From Bacteroidetes bacterium GWA2_31_9b (lineage in GTDB: Bacteria > Bacteroidota > Bacteroidia > Bacteroidales > UBA12077), in contig MENE01000119.1 of assembly GCA_001769005.1 (NCBI GenBank), positions 21,229-37,947 on the forward strand: DNA of 16,719 nt, written 5' to 3'. Positions within the stretch are counted from its first letter, which is position 1; every line of letters begins with the position of its first letter. Of the stretch, positions 6,887 through 15,187 are shown one piece after another. The translations under genes were made by a program, and so were the position numbers. Under the pieces are notes generated by a model that saw only the letters and a program-made list of their open reading frames with translations, did not search any database and was not told the origin of the DNA.

Positions 6887-7906
6887 ATGAAATATCGAAT
6901 ATTAATACTTATTATACTATTTTCTTCCGGATGTAAAGTAGCCCGAACTCCTCAAAAGCAAACAACTTCATATATTTCACACGACAGAAAATCATATGTT
7001 ATTAACTATAAAGATATTGCAATAAGAGAGATGAAACGATGTGGTATTCCGGCAAGTATTACATTAGCACAAGCCATGTTGGAGTCAGACAATGGAAATA
7101 GCACTTTGGCCCGAAAAGCAAATAATCATTTTGGAATTAAATGCCACAATGGCTGGAGTGGACGTAAAATTTATCACGATGATGATCGAAAAGGTGAATG
7201 TTTCAGAATGTATAATACTGTTTATGATTCTTATCGCGATCATTCAGATTTTATTGTAAATGGTACCAGATACCAGTTTTTATTTGATCATCATAAATTA
7301 GATTATAAATCTTGGGCAAAAGGTTTACAAAAAGCAGGTTATGCAACGAGTAACACGTATGCTAATTTATTAATTTCGATTATTGAAGATAATCAACTTT
7401 ATATGTTTGATAATGGAAAAGATACACATTACAGCGATTCAACTTATGTTGATACACAGCGCGTAGCACTCGGAGATATTGATAATTTTAAAATAGATAT
7501 AAATAAGCATACAGTTTTTTCAAAAAACAGAATAGATTATATTCTTGTTAAAAAAGGAGATACATTTAAAACTCTAACTGATGAGTTTCAAAAATTATCG
7601 TGGGAAATATACAAATACAACGAGTTGCCTCAAGATGCTGTTTTAGCAGAAGGGCAAATAATATATCTTCAGCCTAAGAGAACTAAAGCCGAAATTGGTT
7701 CTGATTTTCATGAAGTAAAAGAAGGTGAAACCATGCATAGTATATCACAACTTTATGGAATTAAGTTAAATAGTTTATACGAGAAAAATTTGATGCAAGA
7801 GGGAACCGAACCTAAAGTTGGACAAAAAATATGGCTGAGGAAGCTGAAAACAGAATTTGAAAAAGCGAAGGAAACACCAATAATTACAGATTTTGATCCA
7901 GAATAG
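6887..7906 (+). CDS. Glucosaminidase-domain lipoprotein with two LysM repeats
   Basis: A 339-aa exported peptidoglycan hydrolase. The N-terminus is a lipoprotein signal (hydrophobic run, then FSSGC with Cys16 as the lipidated residue). Residues about 40-172 form a FlgJ/LytG-type endo-beta-N-acetylglucosaminidase domain: ITLAQAMLESDNG carries the probable catalytic Glu66, followed by NNHFGIKCHNGWSG and the YDSYRDHSDFI segment. Two LysM peptidoglycan-binding repeats follow: about 217-262 (YILVKKGDTFKTL to QIIYLQP) and about 275-318 (HEVKEGETMHSIS to QKIWLRK). It should sit in a membrane facing the periplasm and cut glycan strands during wall growth or division. ATG start with a run of A before it, no Shine-Dalgarno. 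The 3' end is only 10 bp from the convergent fmt gene. Confidence 0.9.
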   Translation: MKYRILILIILFSSGCKVARTPQKQTTSYISHDRKSYVINYKDIAIREMKRCGIPASITLAQAMLESDNGNSTLARKANNHFGIKCHNGWSGRKIYHDDDRKGECFRMYNTVYDSYRDHSDFIVNGTRYQFLFDHHKLDYKSWAKGLQKAGYATSNTYANLLISIIEDNQLYMFDNGKDTHYSDSTYVDTQRVALGDIDNFKIDINKHTVFSKNRIDYILVKKGDTFKTLTDEFQKLSWEIYKYNELPQDAVLAEGQIIYLQPKRTKAEIGSDFHEVKEGETMHSISQLYGIKLNSLYEKNLMQEGTEPKVGQKIWLRKLKTEFEKAKETPIITDFDPE

Positions 7907-7916
7907 CTATAATTAG

Positions 7917-8900
7917 TTAATTTTTTGAATTATTAATTTGCCATTTATTTATATTCTGAAATCCTCGTAAAAATTCGGTTATAGTTAATCGGTTTTTGCC
8001 TGCTTGTTGTAATTGAAGAATATGAATATAACCACCATTTACAGTAACTTTTAGAAAAGTTTTTTCATCTGTAATAATTATTCCGGAAGCCATTGAATGT
8101 TCCACACATTCTTTTGTTGTTTCAAATATTTTTAATTGAACAATTTGATTTTCGTGATTTGTCAATTCTGTCCAGGCAGCAGGGTAGGGGCTTAATCCGC
8201 GAATATGATTGTAAATTGAATGAATATCTTTATTCCAGTTAATTTCACAATCGTTTTTGAATATTTTAGGAGCCAGTTTTATTGTTTCTCCATCATGTAA
8301 AAAGTCTGATTGCTTAATCTGAGGATAATTTCCTTCAATAATTGAATTTACAGTTTTTAAAATTAATTCTGATCCTAAAATCATTAAACGATCGTGAAGC
8401 AAACCAGCATTATCATTTTCGTTAATTGGAATTTCTTCACGATAAACAATATTCCCGGTATCAATTTCATGTTTTAAGAAAAAAGTAGTTAACCCTGTAG
8501 ATTTTTCACCATTTATTATTGCCCAATTTATTGGTGCGGCACCTCTGTAGTGAGGCAATAACGAAGCATGTAGATTTAAAGTACCTAGTCGTGGCATTGA
8601 CCAAACTACTTCTGGCAACATCTTAAAAGCAACTATAATTTGCAAATCTGCTTTTAAGTCGGATAATTGTTTTAAGAAAGATTCATTTTTAAATTTTTCG
8701 GGTTGCAGAATTGTTAGATTTTTACTTTTTGCATATTGTTTTACAGCCGATTCCTGAACTTTTTGTCCTCGTCCGGCAGGTTTGTCAGGATTTGTAACTA
8801 CTCCAACAATGTTGTAGTTTTCTTCAACAAGCTTTTTCAATGGTTCAACAGCAAAATCGGGTGTCCCAAGGTAAACAATACGTAATTTTTTTTTATCCAT
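7917..8900 (-). CDS. fmt: Methionyl-tRNA formyltransferase
   Basis: A 327-aa enzyme that formylates the Met on initiator tRNA using 10-formyl-tetrahydrofolate. The N-terminal formyltransferase domain begins RIVYLGTPDFAVEPLKKL; the folate and catalytic motif is LNLHASLLPHYRGAAPINW with Asn109, His111 and, further on, Asp147 (HEIDTGN). The C-terminal tRNA-binding domain (about 208-315) includes the conserved IRGLSPYPAAWT. I chose the ATG at 8900; the frame runs on to a TTG at 8930, but a -7 promoter box lies at 8928-8935, so the longer start would fall inside the promoter. Length is normal for the family. It is convergent with the glucosaminidase gene and divergent from the DUF4405 gene. Confidence 0.95.
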   Translation of the reverse strand: MDKKKLRIVYLGTPDFAVEPLKKLVEENYNIVGVVTNPDKPAGRGQKVQESAVKQYAKSKNLTILQPEKFKNESFLKQLSDLKADLQIIVAFKMLPEVVWSMPRLGTLNLHASLLPHYRGAAPINWAIINGEKSTGLTTFFLKHEIDTGNIVYREEIPINENDNAGLLHDRLMILGSELILKTVNSIIEGNYPQIKQSDFLHDGETIKLAPKIFKNDCEINWNKDIHSIYNHIRGLSPYPAAWTELTNHENQIVQLKIFETTKECVEHSMASGIIITDEKTFLKVTVNGGYIHILQLQQAGKNRLTITEFLRGFQNINKWQINNSKN

Positions 8901-8917
8901 CGAATATAAAAGTTTGC

Positions 8918-8935
8918 TAAATTTGAACAAATGTA
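8918..8935. promoter_or_regulatory. Overlapping divergent -7 boxes for fmt (-) and the DUF4405 gene (+)
   Basis: TAAATTTG at 8918-8925 on + and the reverse of CAAATGTA at 8928-8935 on - both fit the Bacteroidota -7 box TAnnTTTG. For fmt, CTTGG lies about 17 bp upstream as a weak -33 element and the predicted leader is about 20 nt. No good -33 is seen for the + strand box. In such AT-rich DNA single boxes arise by chance, so confidence is modest. Confidence 0.35.
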
Positions 8936-8990
8936 AAAATTTACCTTTAAACCAAGGTTATAATTAAATATCTAAATTGAAAATAATTTT

Positions 8991-9608
8991 ATGAGAGAAA
9001 AATTCAACTGGCAGATTTTTATTAGTATTGGATTGTTGTTTTCGTTTATAGTTATGGGCTTTTCAGGTATTGTTTTGTATATGGCTCCTGAAGGTAGCGT
9101 TTCTCGATGGATTGGATGGGAAATTATTCGACTCTCAAAAGATCAATGGGAGAATCAGCATACTATTTTTTCATATATATTTATTATTTTCAGTCTATTC
9201 CACATTTTTAAAATCAACTGGGATTTATTCTTTTCCTATTTTAAAATGCAAAAGACTACCTTTAAATATAGTAAGGAAATTTTTCTAGCTATTATTATCA
9301 CTGTGTTAATTTTTATAGGTACAGTTATGAATTTTCAACCTTTTAAAGGAATAATGAAAATAGGTGGAAATATTTCAAAAAGCTTCAATAAAGCTTCTTA
9401 TTTTAATAGTGTTCCGGATGTTTCAAATACAACTATGCAACAGTATGCCGAAAGTAATCTTTTAATAACAGATGTAGAACTTAAAAATTATCTTAATGAT
9501 CTGGGATTTAAATTAACTGATAATTCAATTACTATTGAAGAATTTTGTTTAAATAATAATATTATACCTTCTGAGTTAAATAAATTACTCAAAAAGAAAA
9601 TAGAATGA
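8991..9608 (+). CDS. DUF4405 family small membrane protein
   Basis: A 205-aa inner-membrane protein. Three hydrophobic segments are visible: about 9-31, 58-76 and 96-115. The stretch NQHTIFSYIFIIFSLFHIFKINW (His57 and His71, 14 residues apart in the second helix, ending in NW) matches the pattern of DUF4405 proteins, which resemble small cytochrome b-type membrane proteins; those histidines might bind haem, but this is inference. The C-terminal part (about 128-205) is polar and contains a region that reads like a small helical domain (TMQQYAESNLL and ELKNYLNDLGFKLTDNSITIEEFC). No redox partner lies nearby. ATG start; divergent from fmt, and only 17 bp from the convergent ribBA end. The exact function is unknown. 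Confidence 0.7.
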   Translation: MREKFNWQIFISIGLLFSFIVMGFSGIVLYMAPEGSVSRWIGWEIIRLSKDQWENQHTIFSYIFIIFSLFHIFKINWDLFFSYFKMQKTTFKYSKEIFLAIIITVLIFIGTVMNFQPFKGIMKIGGNISKSFNKASYFNSVPDVSNTTMQQYAESNLLITDVELKNYLNDLGFKLTDNSITIEEFCLNNNIIPSELNKLLKKKIE

Positions 9609-9625
9609 ATTGATTCTTTACTATT

Positions 9626-10894
9626 TTAATTTGATTCTTTTTTATTATCTGGTTGATGATTTCGAACTAACTCTAATGTATGCCCCATTTTAACTCGTTT
9701 TGTTTCGAGATAAAACTCATTGTGCTTGTTTGGTGCAATTTCGAGAGGTATATTTTCGACAACAATTAATCCGTATGCTTCAAGGCCTTTACGTTTTATG
9801 GGATTGTTTGACATTAATTTTATTTTACCCAAGCCGAGGTCTCTTAAAATACTGGCACCAACTCCATAATCGCGTTCATCATCATCAAAACCAAGTTCAA
9901 TGTTTGCTTCAACAGTATCGCGACCTTGTTCCTGAAGTTTATATGCTTTAATCTTATTAAATAATCCAATTCCTCGTCCTTCCTGATTCATATATAATAG
10001 AACACCTTTTCCGGCTTTATCAATTTTTTTCATGGCATCGTGGAGTTGTTGACCACAATCGCAGCGTTTTGAGCCAAAAATATCACCAGTTATACATGAT
10101 GAGTGTACACGTACACAAACAGCATCATCTTTTGTCCATTCGCCTTTGATTAATGCAACATGCTCAAGTCCATTTGATTTTTGTTTATATGGGATTAATT
10201 CAAATTCACCAAATTCTGTTGGTAGTTTTACTCGTGCACCTCTTTCAACAAGACTTTCTTCGTTAAGTCTATATTTAATTAAATCTTCAATAGATATTAT
10301 TTTTAAGCCGAATTTTTTGGCAATTACAAATAACTCAGGTAACCGGGCCATTGTTCCATCTTCGTTCATAATCTCAACCAATGCTCCACCGGGTTTCAAT
10401 CCTGCAAGACGTGTAAGGTCAACAACCGCTTCAGTATGACCTGCTCTACGAAGTACACCTTTTTGGCGGGCTTTTAACGGGAAAATATGTCCCGGGCGAC
10501 CAAGATCTTCTGGTTTTGTAGCCGGATCAACAAGTGCTTTTATTGTTTTTGCACGATCTGATGCAGAAATACCTGTTGTGCATCCATTTCCAATAAGATC
10601 AACAGAAACTGTAAAAGGAGTAGCATGTAATGCAGTATTGTTTCCAACCATCAATTCTAACTCTAGTTCTTTACATCGGGTTTCTGATAATGGAGTACAT
10701 ATTAATCCGCGACCATGTGTAGCCATAAAATTTACTATCTCTGGAGTAATAAGTTCTGCTGCTACAACAAAATCACCTTCATTTTCACGATCCTCATCAT
10801 CAACTACAATTAGTACTTTTCCTGCTTTAATATCATGAATAGCTTCTTCTATTGTATTTAGTTTTTGTTGATGAGTATTTTGATTAATAGACAT
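9626..10894 (-). CDS. ribBA: Bifunctional 3,4-dihydroxy-2-butanone-4-phosphate synthase / GTP cyclohydrolase II
   Basis: A 422-aa cytosolic fusion that supplies both precursors of riboflavin. Residues about 14-208 are the RibB half, which makes dihydroxybutanone phosphate from ribulose 5-phosphate: DDEDRENEGDF (32-42), the THGRGLICTPLS block (59-70) and GHTEAVVDLTRLAGLKPGG (152-170). Residues about 215-412 are the RibA half, which opens GTP: zinc ligands Cys267, Cys278 and Cys280 (HSSCITGDIFGSKRCDCG), then NQEGRGIGL (303-311) and DTVEANIELG. Both halves look complete. ATG start. Ninety bp separate it from the glycosyltransferase gene upstream, with its own -7 box; there is no room for, and no sign of, an FMN riboswitch. 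Its 3' end faces the DUF4405 gene. Confidence 0.96.
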   Translation of the reverse strand: MSINQNTHQQKLNTIEEAIHDIKAGKVLIVVDDEDRENEGDFVVAAELITPEIVNFMATHGRGLICTPLSETRCKELELELMVGNNTALHATPFTVSVDLIGNGCTTGISASDRAKTIKALVDPATKPEDLGRPGHIFPLKARQKGVLRRAGHTEAVVDLTRLAGLKPGGALVEIMNEDGTMARLPELFVIAKKFGLKIISIEDLIKYRLNEESLVERGARVKLPTEFGEFELIPYKQKSNGLEHVALIKGEWTKDDAVCVRVHSSCITGDIFGSKRCDCGQQLHDAMKKIDKAGKGVLLYMNQEGRGIGLFNKIKAYKLQEQGRDTVEANIELGFDDDERDYGVGASILRDLGLGKIKLMSNNPIKRKGLEAYGLIVVENIPLEIAPNKHNEFYLETKRVKMGHTLELVRNHQPDNKKESN

Positions 10895-10928
10895 TTTTTG
10901 AATGATTTAGTTGATAAAAAATCTTTTG

Positions 10929-10936
10929 CAAAAGTA
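10929..10936 (-). promoter_or_regulatory. Probable -7 box of the ribBA promoter
   Basis: Read on the minus strand this is TACTTTTG, a match to TAnnTTTG. It would place the transcript start about 28 nt before the ribBA ATG. It overlaps a perfect 12-bp palindrome CTTTTGCAAAAG (10923-10934). The -33 element is not convincing. Confidence 0.4.
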
Positions 10937-10984
10937 TAATAAGAGTTTATAAATAACTAAAATATAGAATATAAATTATGCGAT

Positions 10985-12154
10985 TTATTCTCTTTCAGAT
11001 CGTTCCCAGTTTACAGATTGAGATTTCTTTAAAAAACGAATGAATCCTGCAATTACCGACAGATTCATTATAAACAGATAATATGGAACAAAAATCAATT
11101 TAAAACTTATTCTTTTTGATTGTAATATATAACCGGCAAAAACGAAAAGATAAAATATGCTCTGTGCTACAAAAAGTAAATTATATAAAACAGTATGTGG
11201 ACTTACTATTACTAAATAAATATTTATTAAAAATAACATTGGGTACGAAAAAGGTACAACTGCCCAACGTAAAACTTTATGTGAAATGTATTGTAAAGTA
11301 AGAACCAAATGATAAAATGGATTAAGTAGCTTTTTTAATCGAAAAAGAGTTTGAAATCCTCCATAAGCAATACGGATTTTACGTTTCAATTCCTCGTGAA
11401 TGCTTATTGATGCTCTTTCAGAAGCAATTGCATTTGAAGCAAATTTAATTTGATACCCTTTTTGGGCAATCTGAAGTGAGATAATAAAATCATCAAGAAT
11501 TGTATCCGATTCTACAGCTTCAAATAATTCTGTTCGTATTGCAAATAATTCACCAACAGCTCCTATAGCTGAATTAACATTTGATTCTGCTTTTTTAAGT
11601 AATGATTCGTATTGCCAGTAAATTCCTTCGCCCGAGTTTACAGCATTATCTTTATTTAAAGGTATAATCCTTTTCCTACCTGTTACACAGCCGTTTTTTT
11701 CATTCTTAAACTCTTGTACAATTGCCCGAATACTTTCCTTATTTAATAGGGTATTTGCATCCGAAAAAATTACTATTGGAGTTTTTACAAATTGCATTCC
11801 TCTGTTCAATGCATTTATCTTGCCTTTTCTTTCTGTTTCATGATAAACTGATAACTCCTTATATTTCTTTAATGCTTCGTATGTTCCGTCATCAGAACCA
11901 TCTGTAATCCAAACAAAATGTAATTTCTCTTTTGGATAATCTAAAGAAAATGAGTTTTGAACTTTGGCATCTACAAAATCAATTTCATTATAAGCAGTTA
12001 CAAAAAGAGTAACTTCAGGTTCGAATAGTTCTGATTGATTAAAATTAGAGTTTCTAAAAAATAAAATAATTTCAGATAAAATGAATACAATACCGGGATA
12101 TATGATATAAGTATATACTACTACACAAATCAATATCCAGAATAGTGTAATCAT
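10985..12154 (-). CDS. Membrane-associated family 2 glycosyltransferase
   Basis: A 389-aa protein with a hydrophobic N-terminus (about 3-33), a GT-A fold catalytic domain (about 45-270) and several C-terminal membrane helices (about 298-375). The domain carries the GT2 landmarks in order: VTAYNE (52-57), TDGSDDGT (84-91), SDAN (131-134) as the DxD-like metal site, GAVGELFAIR (198-207), the DD pair at 221-222 for the catalytic base, and RKIRIAYGGFQTL (258-270) in place of QxxRW. This layout resembles processive or polyisoprenoid-linked transferases of surface polysaccharide synthesis; donor and acceptor cannot be told. It starts 1 nt after the stop of the family 4 glycosyltransferase (TAATATG), so the two are translationally coupled and likely work on the same glycan. 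Confidence 0.87.
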   Translation of the reverse strand: MITLFWILICVVVYTYIIYPGIVFILSEIILFFRNSNFNQSELFEPEVTLFVTAYNEIDFVDAKVQNSFSLDYPKEKLHFVWITDGSDDGTYEALKKYKELSVYHETERKGKINALNRGMQFVKTPIVIFSDANTLLNKESIRAIVQEFKNEKNGCVTGRKRIIPLNKDNAVNSGEGIYWQYESLLKKAESNVNSAIGAVGELFAIRTELFEAVESDTILDDFIISLQIAQKGYQIKFASNAIASERASISIHEELKRKIRIAYGGFQTLFRLKKLLNPFYHLVLTLQYISHKVLRWAVVPFSYPMLFLINIYLVIVSPHTVLYNLLFVAQSIFYLFVFAGYILQSKRISFKLIFVPYYLFIMNLSVIAGFIRFLKKSQSVNWERSERE

Positions 12155-12155
12155 A

Positions 12156-13364
12156 TTAATTTTGATTTATAAATTGAATTGCTAATGAACCAATTTTTTC
12201 AACCGAGTATTGTTCAATTATTAATTTATGAGCTAAATTGCCCATGTTGTTTTGTAAATCATTATTTCTTAGTAATTTCACAACCATTTCTGCAAATATA
12301 TTAGCATTATCTGCTATTAAAATATTATTTGGATTTAATCCATCAATACCTTCAGCTCCTTTTGTTGTTGTAACAATTGCTTTTTTTAGAGCCATAGCTT
12401 CTATAATTTTAACCCGCATACCACTACCTGAAAATAATGGAGCAATTACTGGTCCTGATTTTGATAAAAACTCATATGCATTATTTACCTGGCCAATAAA
12501 ATTAATATTTTTTGAATTGAATTTCTTGAAATACCATTTTGGAGCATTTCTACCTGCAATAATTAACTCAACATTAGGAATCAGATTAACTATTAAAGGA
12601 AAGCATTTATCGATAAACCAAGTTAATCCTTGCTGATTTGGAATCCAATCGAGTGCTCCAATAAATAAAATTGTTGAATTGGTATTCAATTTTTCAGGTT
12701 GAACAAAATATGATTTAAATTCTCTAACATTTACTCCAAAAGGAGAAACGAGGATTGGTTTATTATTACCGTTTTCTTTATAAAAATCTGCATCTGAATT
12801 ACTTATTGGTAAAACAATATCATATGTATTCAGCAGATTTAATTCAAAATTTTTAAGTCTCTTTGCTAAAATCCCGAAATAGACTGTTTTAATTATTGAC
12901 TTTGAGCAGTTTGCATTCTCTTCCCATATTTTATATTCAATATTATGAGGACGATAAACTATTTTGCCTAAAGAGTTTTTTCTGATTAAATCGATATAAG
13001 ATAAAACATACAAACCTTCAATTTGAATAATATCCCATTTTTTTTCTTTTAATAGTGATGTTAATTTCTCAGCAAAATCGATACTAATAAAACGTTCAAG
13101 ATTATAAGGAATCTTGGAGAAAAATAGATTTTTCAACAGTTTAAATAAAGATATCTTTGTATTGACTTTAACTCCAATGAGTTCAATTTTTTTTTCTAAT
13201 AAATCTGAAGAATCTAAATTATTTAAATAATGCTTATGAGTAACCATACTAAGTATAGTTACATTATGATTTAATTTGGCATAAGCATAAGCAAAATTAG
13301 ATATGGCAAGTGTTCCTCCATCAGGGGGAAATAGTGCTTTATTTGTAATTTGTAAGATATTCAT
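12156..13364 (-). CDS. Family 4 glycosyltransferase
   Basis: A 402-aa GT-B fold enzyme without obvious membrane segments. The N-terminal acceptor half starts MNILQITNKALFPPDGG, with the glycine loop at 15-17; a linker carries YRPHNIEYKIWEENA (137-151) and VLPISNSDADFY. The C-terminal donor half (about 225-400) has FIGALDWIPNQQGLTWF, LIIAGRNAPKW and the active-site stretch PLFSGSGMRVKIIEAMALKK (309-328), in which Arg317, Lys319 and Glu322 are the expected nucleotide-sugar and catalytic contacts. It most resembles PF13692-type transferases of lipopolysaccharide or exopolysaccharide synthesis. Its ATG lies 2 nt behind the stop of the LptF/LptG-type permease, so it is cotranscribed with a lipopolysaccharide-export component. 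Confidence 0.88.
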   Translation of the reverse strand: MNILQITNKALFPPDGGTLAISNFAYAYAKLNHNVTILSMVTHKHYLNNLDSSDLLEKKIELIGVKVNTKISLFKLLKNLFFSKIPYNLERFISIDFAEKLTSLLKEKKWDIIQIEGLYVLSYIDLIRKNSLGKIVYRPHNIEYKIWEENANCSKSIIKTVYFGILAKRLKNFELNLLNTYDIVLPISNSDADFYKENGNNKPILVSPFGVNVREFKSYFVQPEKLNTNSTILFIGALDWIPNQQGLTWFIDKCFPLIVNLIPNVELIIAGRNAPKWYFKKFNSKNINFIGQVNNAYEFLSKSGPVIAPLFSGSGMRVKIIEAMALKKAIVTTTKGAEGIDGLNPNNILIADNANIFAEMVVKLLRNNDLQNNMGNLAHKLIIEQYSVEKIGSLAIQFINQN

Positions 13365-13366
13365 TT

Positions 13367-15103
13367 TTAACTTTCTTCGATTTCCTTTTTTGAAAATTTG
13401 CTGAATATTTTCTTAAAGAAAATAAGGTAGGAATCGGCATTAAAAATAACAGAATCGGTAGTTGCTTTATAAGTAAGAAAAATTCCTAAAGGCATTAGAA
13501 TAAAAGAAGAAATCCACATTCCAATATAAGCAGGCATAACCGCTTCACGTGCAAATTTTTCTCCGGCAATTGAAAGAATATAATAAAATATAAAAAATAC
13601 AATTGAAATTACTACAGATACTCCAAAGCCACCTTTACGAATAATTGCTCCCAAAGGAGCTCCAATAAAGAAAAATATGAAGCATGCAAATGACAAGGTG
13701 AATTTTCGATGCCACTCTATTTCGTGCCTTATGATTCGCTCTATTTTGTAATTAAATTGTTTCTTTGAATTATCAACAGAGTTTTGGGCAGCACGTGCAA
13801 AAGTAAGTGCATGATCTATCGCTTCGGATTTCTGTGTAGTTGTTAGTTCTTGTAAAACATTATATGGAATAAAATTTATTTTATCTCCATTATTTATTTT
13901 TTTATTTATTATAGATGTATCAATTTCTTTTTTTAATAAACTGACAGAATCTTTTTTTCTAATTCCTTGTAATGAATCTTTTCTTAATAAAGCTAATTTT
14001 TTTGTTCGGTCATTTTTATCATTAAAATTCAATGAGTCTATTTTTAATGGTTTATCTTTTTTAGCTTTTTGTTTTCTGAGATTGTTACCCTTATTCTTTT
14101 TAATTTTATTTATGTTTTGGTTTGGTGTTCTTTTTTTATCAATAAACTCAGGTTTTTTATTTCTATCTTTTAATTCACTCACCAATGTAGCTTCCTTTTT
14201 AAAGTAATTGGTACGAATTAAATTATCGGAGAAGTCTGTTACTAAATTAGTAAATTCTTTCCGTAATGAATCTTCGTAATATTCAAGTTGCTTTAGATTG
14301 AGCATCTGGAAATTATTTTTAAACAAATCTTCATCACTTCTACTAAAATCTAAACCCGATAATTCAAAATAAACAATTTGTTTTTCGAAATTATTTCTTT
14401 GATGTGGGTGTTTTTTTTCAGTTTTTCTTCGATCTTTTCGAGGTTCTTCCATTTCTTCATAAGAATATCCATTATAAAGCGTAAGGATAATATGCGATTC
14501 GTCAGCGGTCATTTTCATATAGCCTGAATCGGCTACTGTTACCATTAGGTTTTCCTTATTGTTTTTATGATCGTAAACCATAATGTTTTGAAGAAGGTTT
14601 GTTTTATGATTTTTCTTGGCTATTTTAATACTATAACCCTCTATTCCATTGTAAAAAATTCCTTCTTTAATTTGTAATTCCGGCCGTTGATGCTTAACAT
14701 CATAAATAAGTGTACCTGTTTTTAAGTTTGTATAAGGAATAACTATATCGGAATAATAATATGCAGAAATACTAATTATAATAGTAAGGTAAATCAAGGG
14801 AGACATAAATTTCTGTAATGAAATACCAGCTGATTTAATTGCTATTAACTCAAAGTTTTCGCCCATATTCCCAAAGGTCATAATCGAAGAAAGAAGAATA
14901 GCCAAAGGTAGAGCCATTGTAACTAATCGTGCTGAAGCATATACAATAAGTTCAGCTATAATTGTCCAATCTAGCCCCTTGCCTGCCAAATCATCAATAT
15001 ATTTCCATAGAAATTGCATCAATAAAATAAACAAGGATATAAAAAAAGTAAGGACTAGAGGTCCAAGATATGATGATAGTATAAATTTATTGAGTCGTTT
15101 CAC
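13367..15103 (-). CDS. LptF/LptG family (YjgP/YjgQ) permease
   Basis: A 578-aa inner-membrane protein of the complex that extracts lipopolysaccharide and pushes it to the outer membrane. Three N-terminal helices (about 11-33, 52-78, 100-122) and three C-terminal ones (about 466-486, 493-514, 527-546) surround a large periplasmic part. Conserved family segments include KFILSSYLGPLVLTFF, MALPLAILLSSIMTFG, ENFELIAIKSAGIS and GAPLGAIIRKGGFG. Start is GTG at 15103, directly before the conserved KRLNKF opening; no nearby ATG fits. The periplasmic part contains a long insert (about 310-405) rich in Lys, Asn and Asp that looks disordered, making the protein far longer than the roughly 360 aa of the E. 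coli proteins. LptF versus LptG cannot be settled here. It heads a tight operon with two glycosyltransferases. Confidence 0.9.
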   Translation of the reverse strand: MKRLNKFILSSYLGPLVLTFFISLFILLMQFLWKYIDDLAGKGLDWTIIAELIVYASARLVTMALPLAILLSSIMTFGNMGENFELIAIKSAGISLQKFMSPLIYLTIIISISAYYYSDIVIPYTNLKTGTLIYDVKHQRPELQIKEGIFYNGIEGYSIKIAKKNHKTNLLQNIMVYDHKNNKENLMVTVADSGYMKMTADESHIILTLYNGYSYEEMEEPRKDRRKTEKKHPHQRNNFEKQIVYFELSGLDFSRSDEDLFKNNFQMLNLKQLEYYEDSLRKEFTNLVTDFSDNLIRTNYFKKEATLVSELKDRNKKPEFIDKKRTPNQNINKIKKNKGNNLRKQKAKKDKPLKIDSLNFNDKNDRTKKLALLRKDSLQGIRKKDSVSLLKKEIDTSIINKKINNGDKINFIPYNVLQELTTTQKSEAIDHALTFARAAQNSVDNSKKQFNYKIERIIRHEIEWHRKFTLSFACFIFFFIGAPLGAIIRKGGFGVSVVISIVFFIFYYILSIAGEKFAREAVMPAYIGMWISSFILMPLGIFLTYKATTDSVIFNADSYLIFFKKIFSKFSKKEIEES

Positions 15104-15136
15104 TAATTTATATTTGTATTTATTCTAAAACGAATA

Positions 15137-15144
15137 CAAAAATA
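15137..15144 (-). promoter_or_regulatory. Possible -7 box for the permease-glycosyltransferase operon
   Basis: On the minus strand this reads TATTTTTG, a match to TAnnTTTG, about 34 nt before the GTG start of the permease gene. The -33 element is poor (CCTAA at 15165-15169 on +). The gene for the START_2-like protein lies 84 bp upstream on the same strand, so readthrough is also possible. Confidence 0.3.
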
Positions 15145-15187
15145 ACTTATTTTATATTAAGGAGCCTAATGTAGATTAAAAAACAGA

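Noticed and set aside
6657..6890. Open frame on + opposite the start of cdd and the gap before the glucosaminidase gene
   Set aside because: It lies mostly antisense to the conserved cytidine deaminase, is Phe/Lys/Asn-rich as AT-rich noise is, and has no family motif.
8901..8930. N-terminal extension of fmt from a TTG at 8930
   Set aside because: The ten added residues have no family match, an ATG at 8900 gives the normal start, and a -7 box overlaps the longer start.
9602..9650. Terminator or repeat between the DUF4405 gene and ribBA
   Set aside because: The AGAAT/ATTCT stem is only 5 bp and the TTGATTCTT duplication is short; both are expected by chance in AT-rich DNA.
10895..10984. FMN riboswitch before ribBA
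   Set aside because: The 90-bp gap is too short and AT-rich and has none of the conserved stems of the RFN element.
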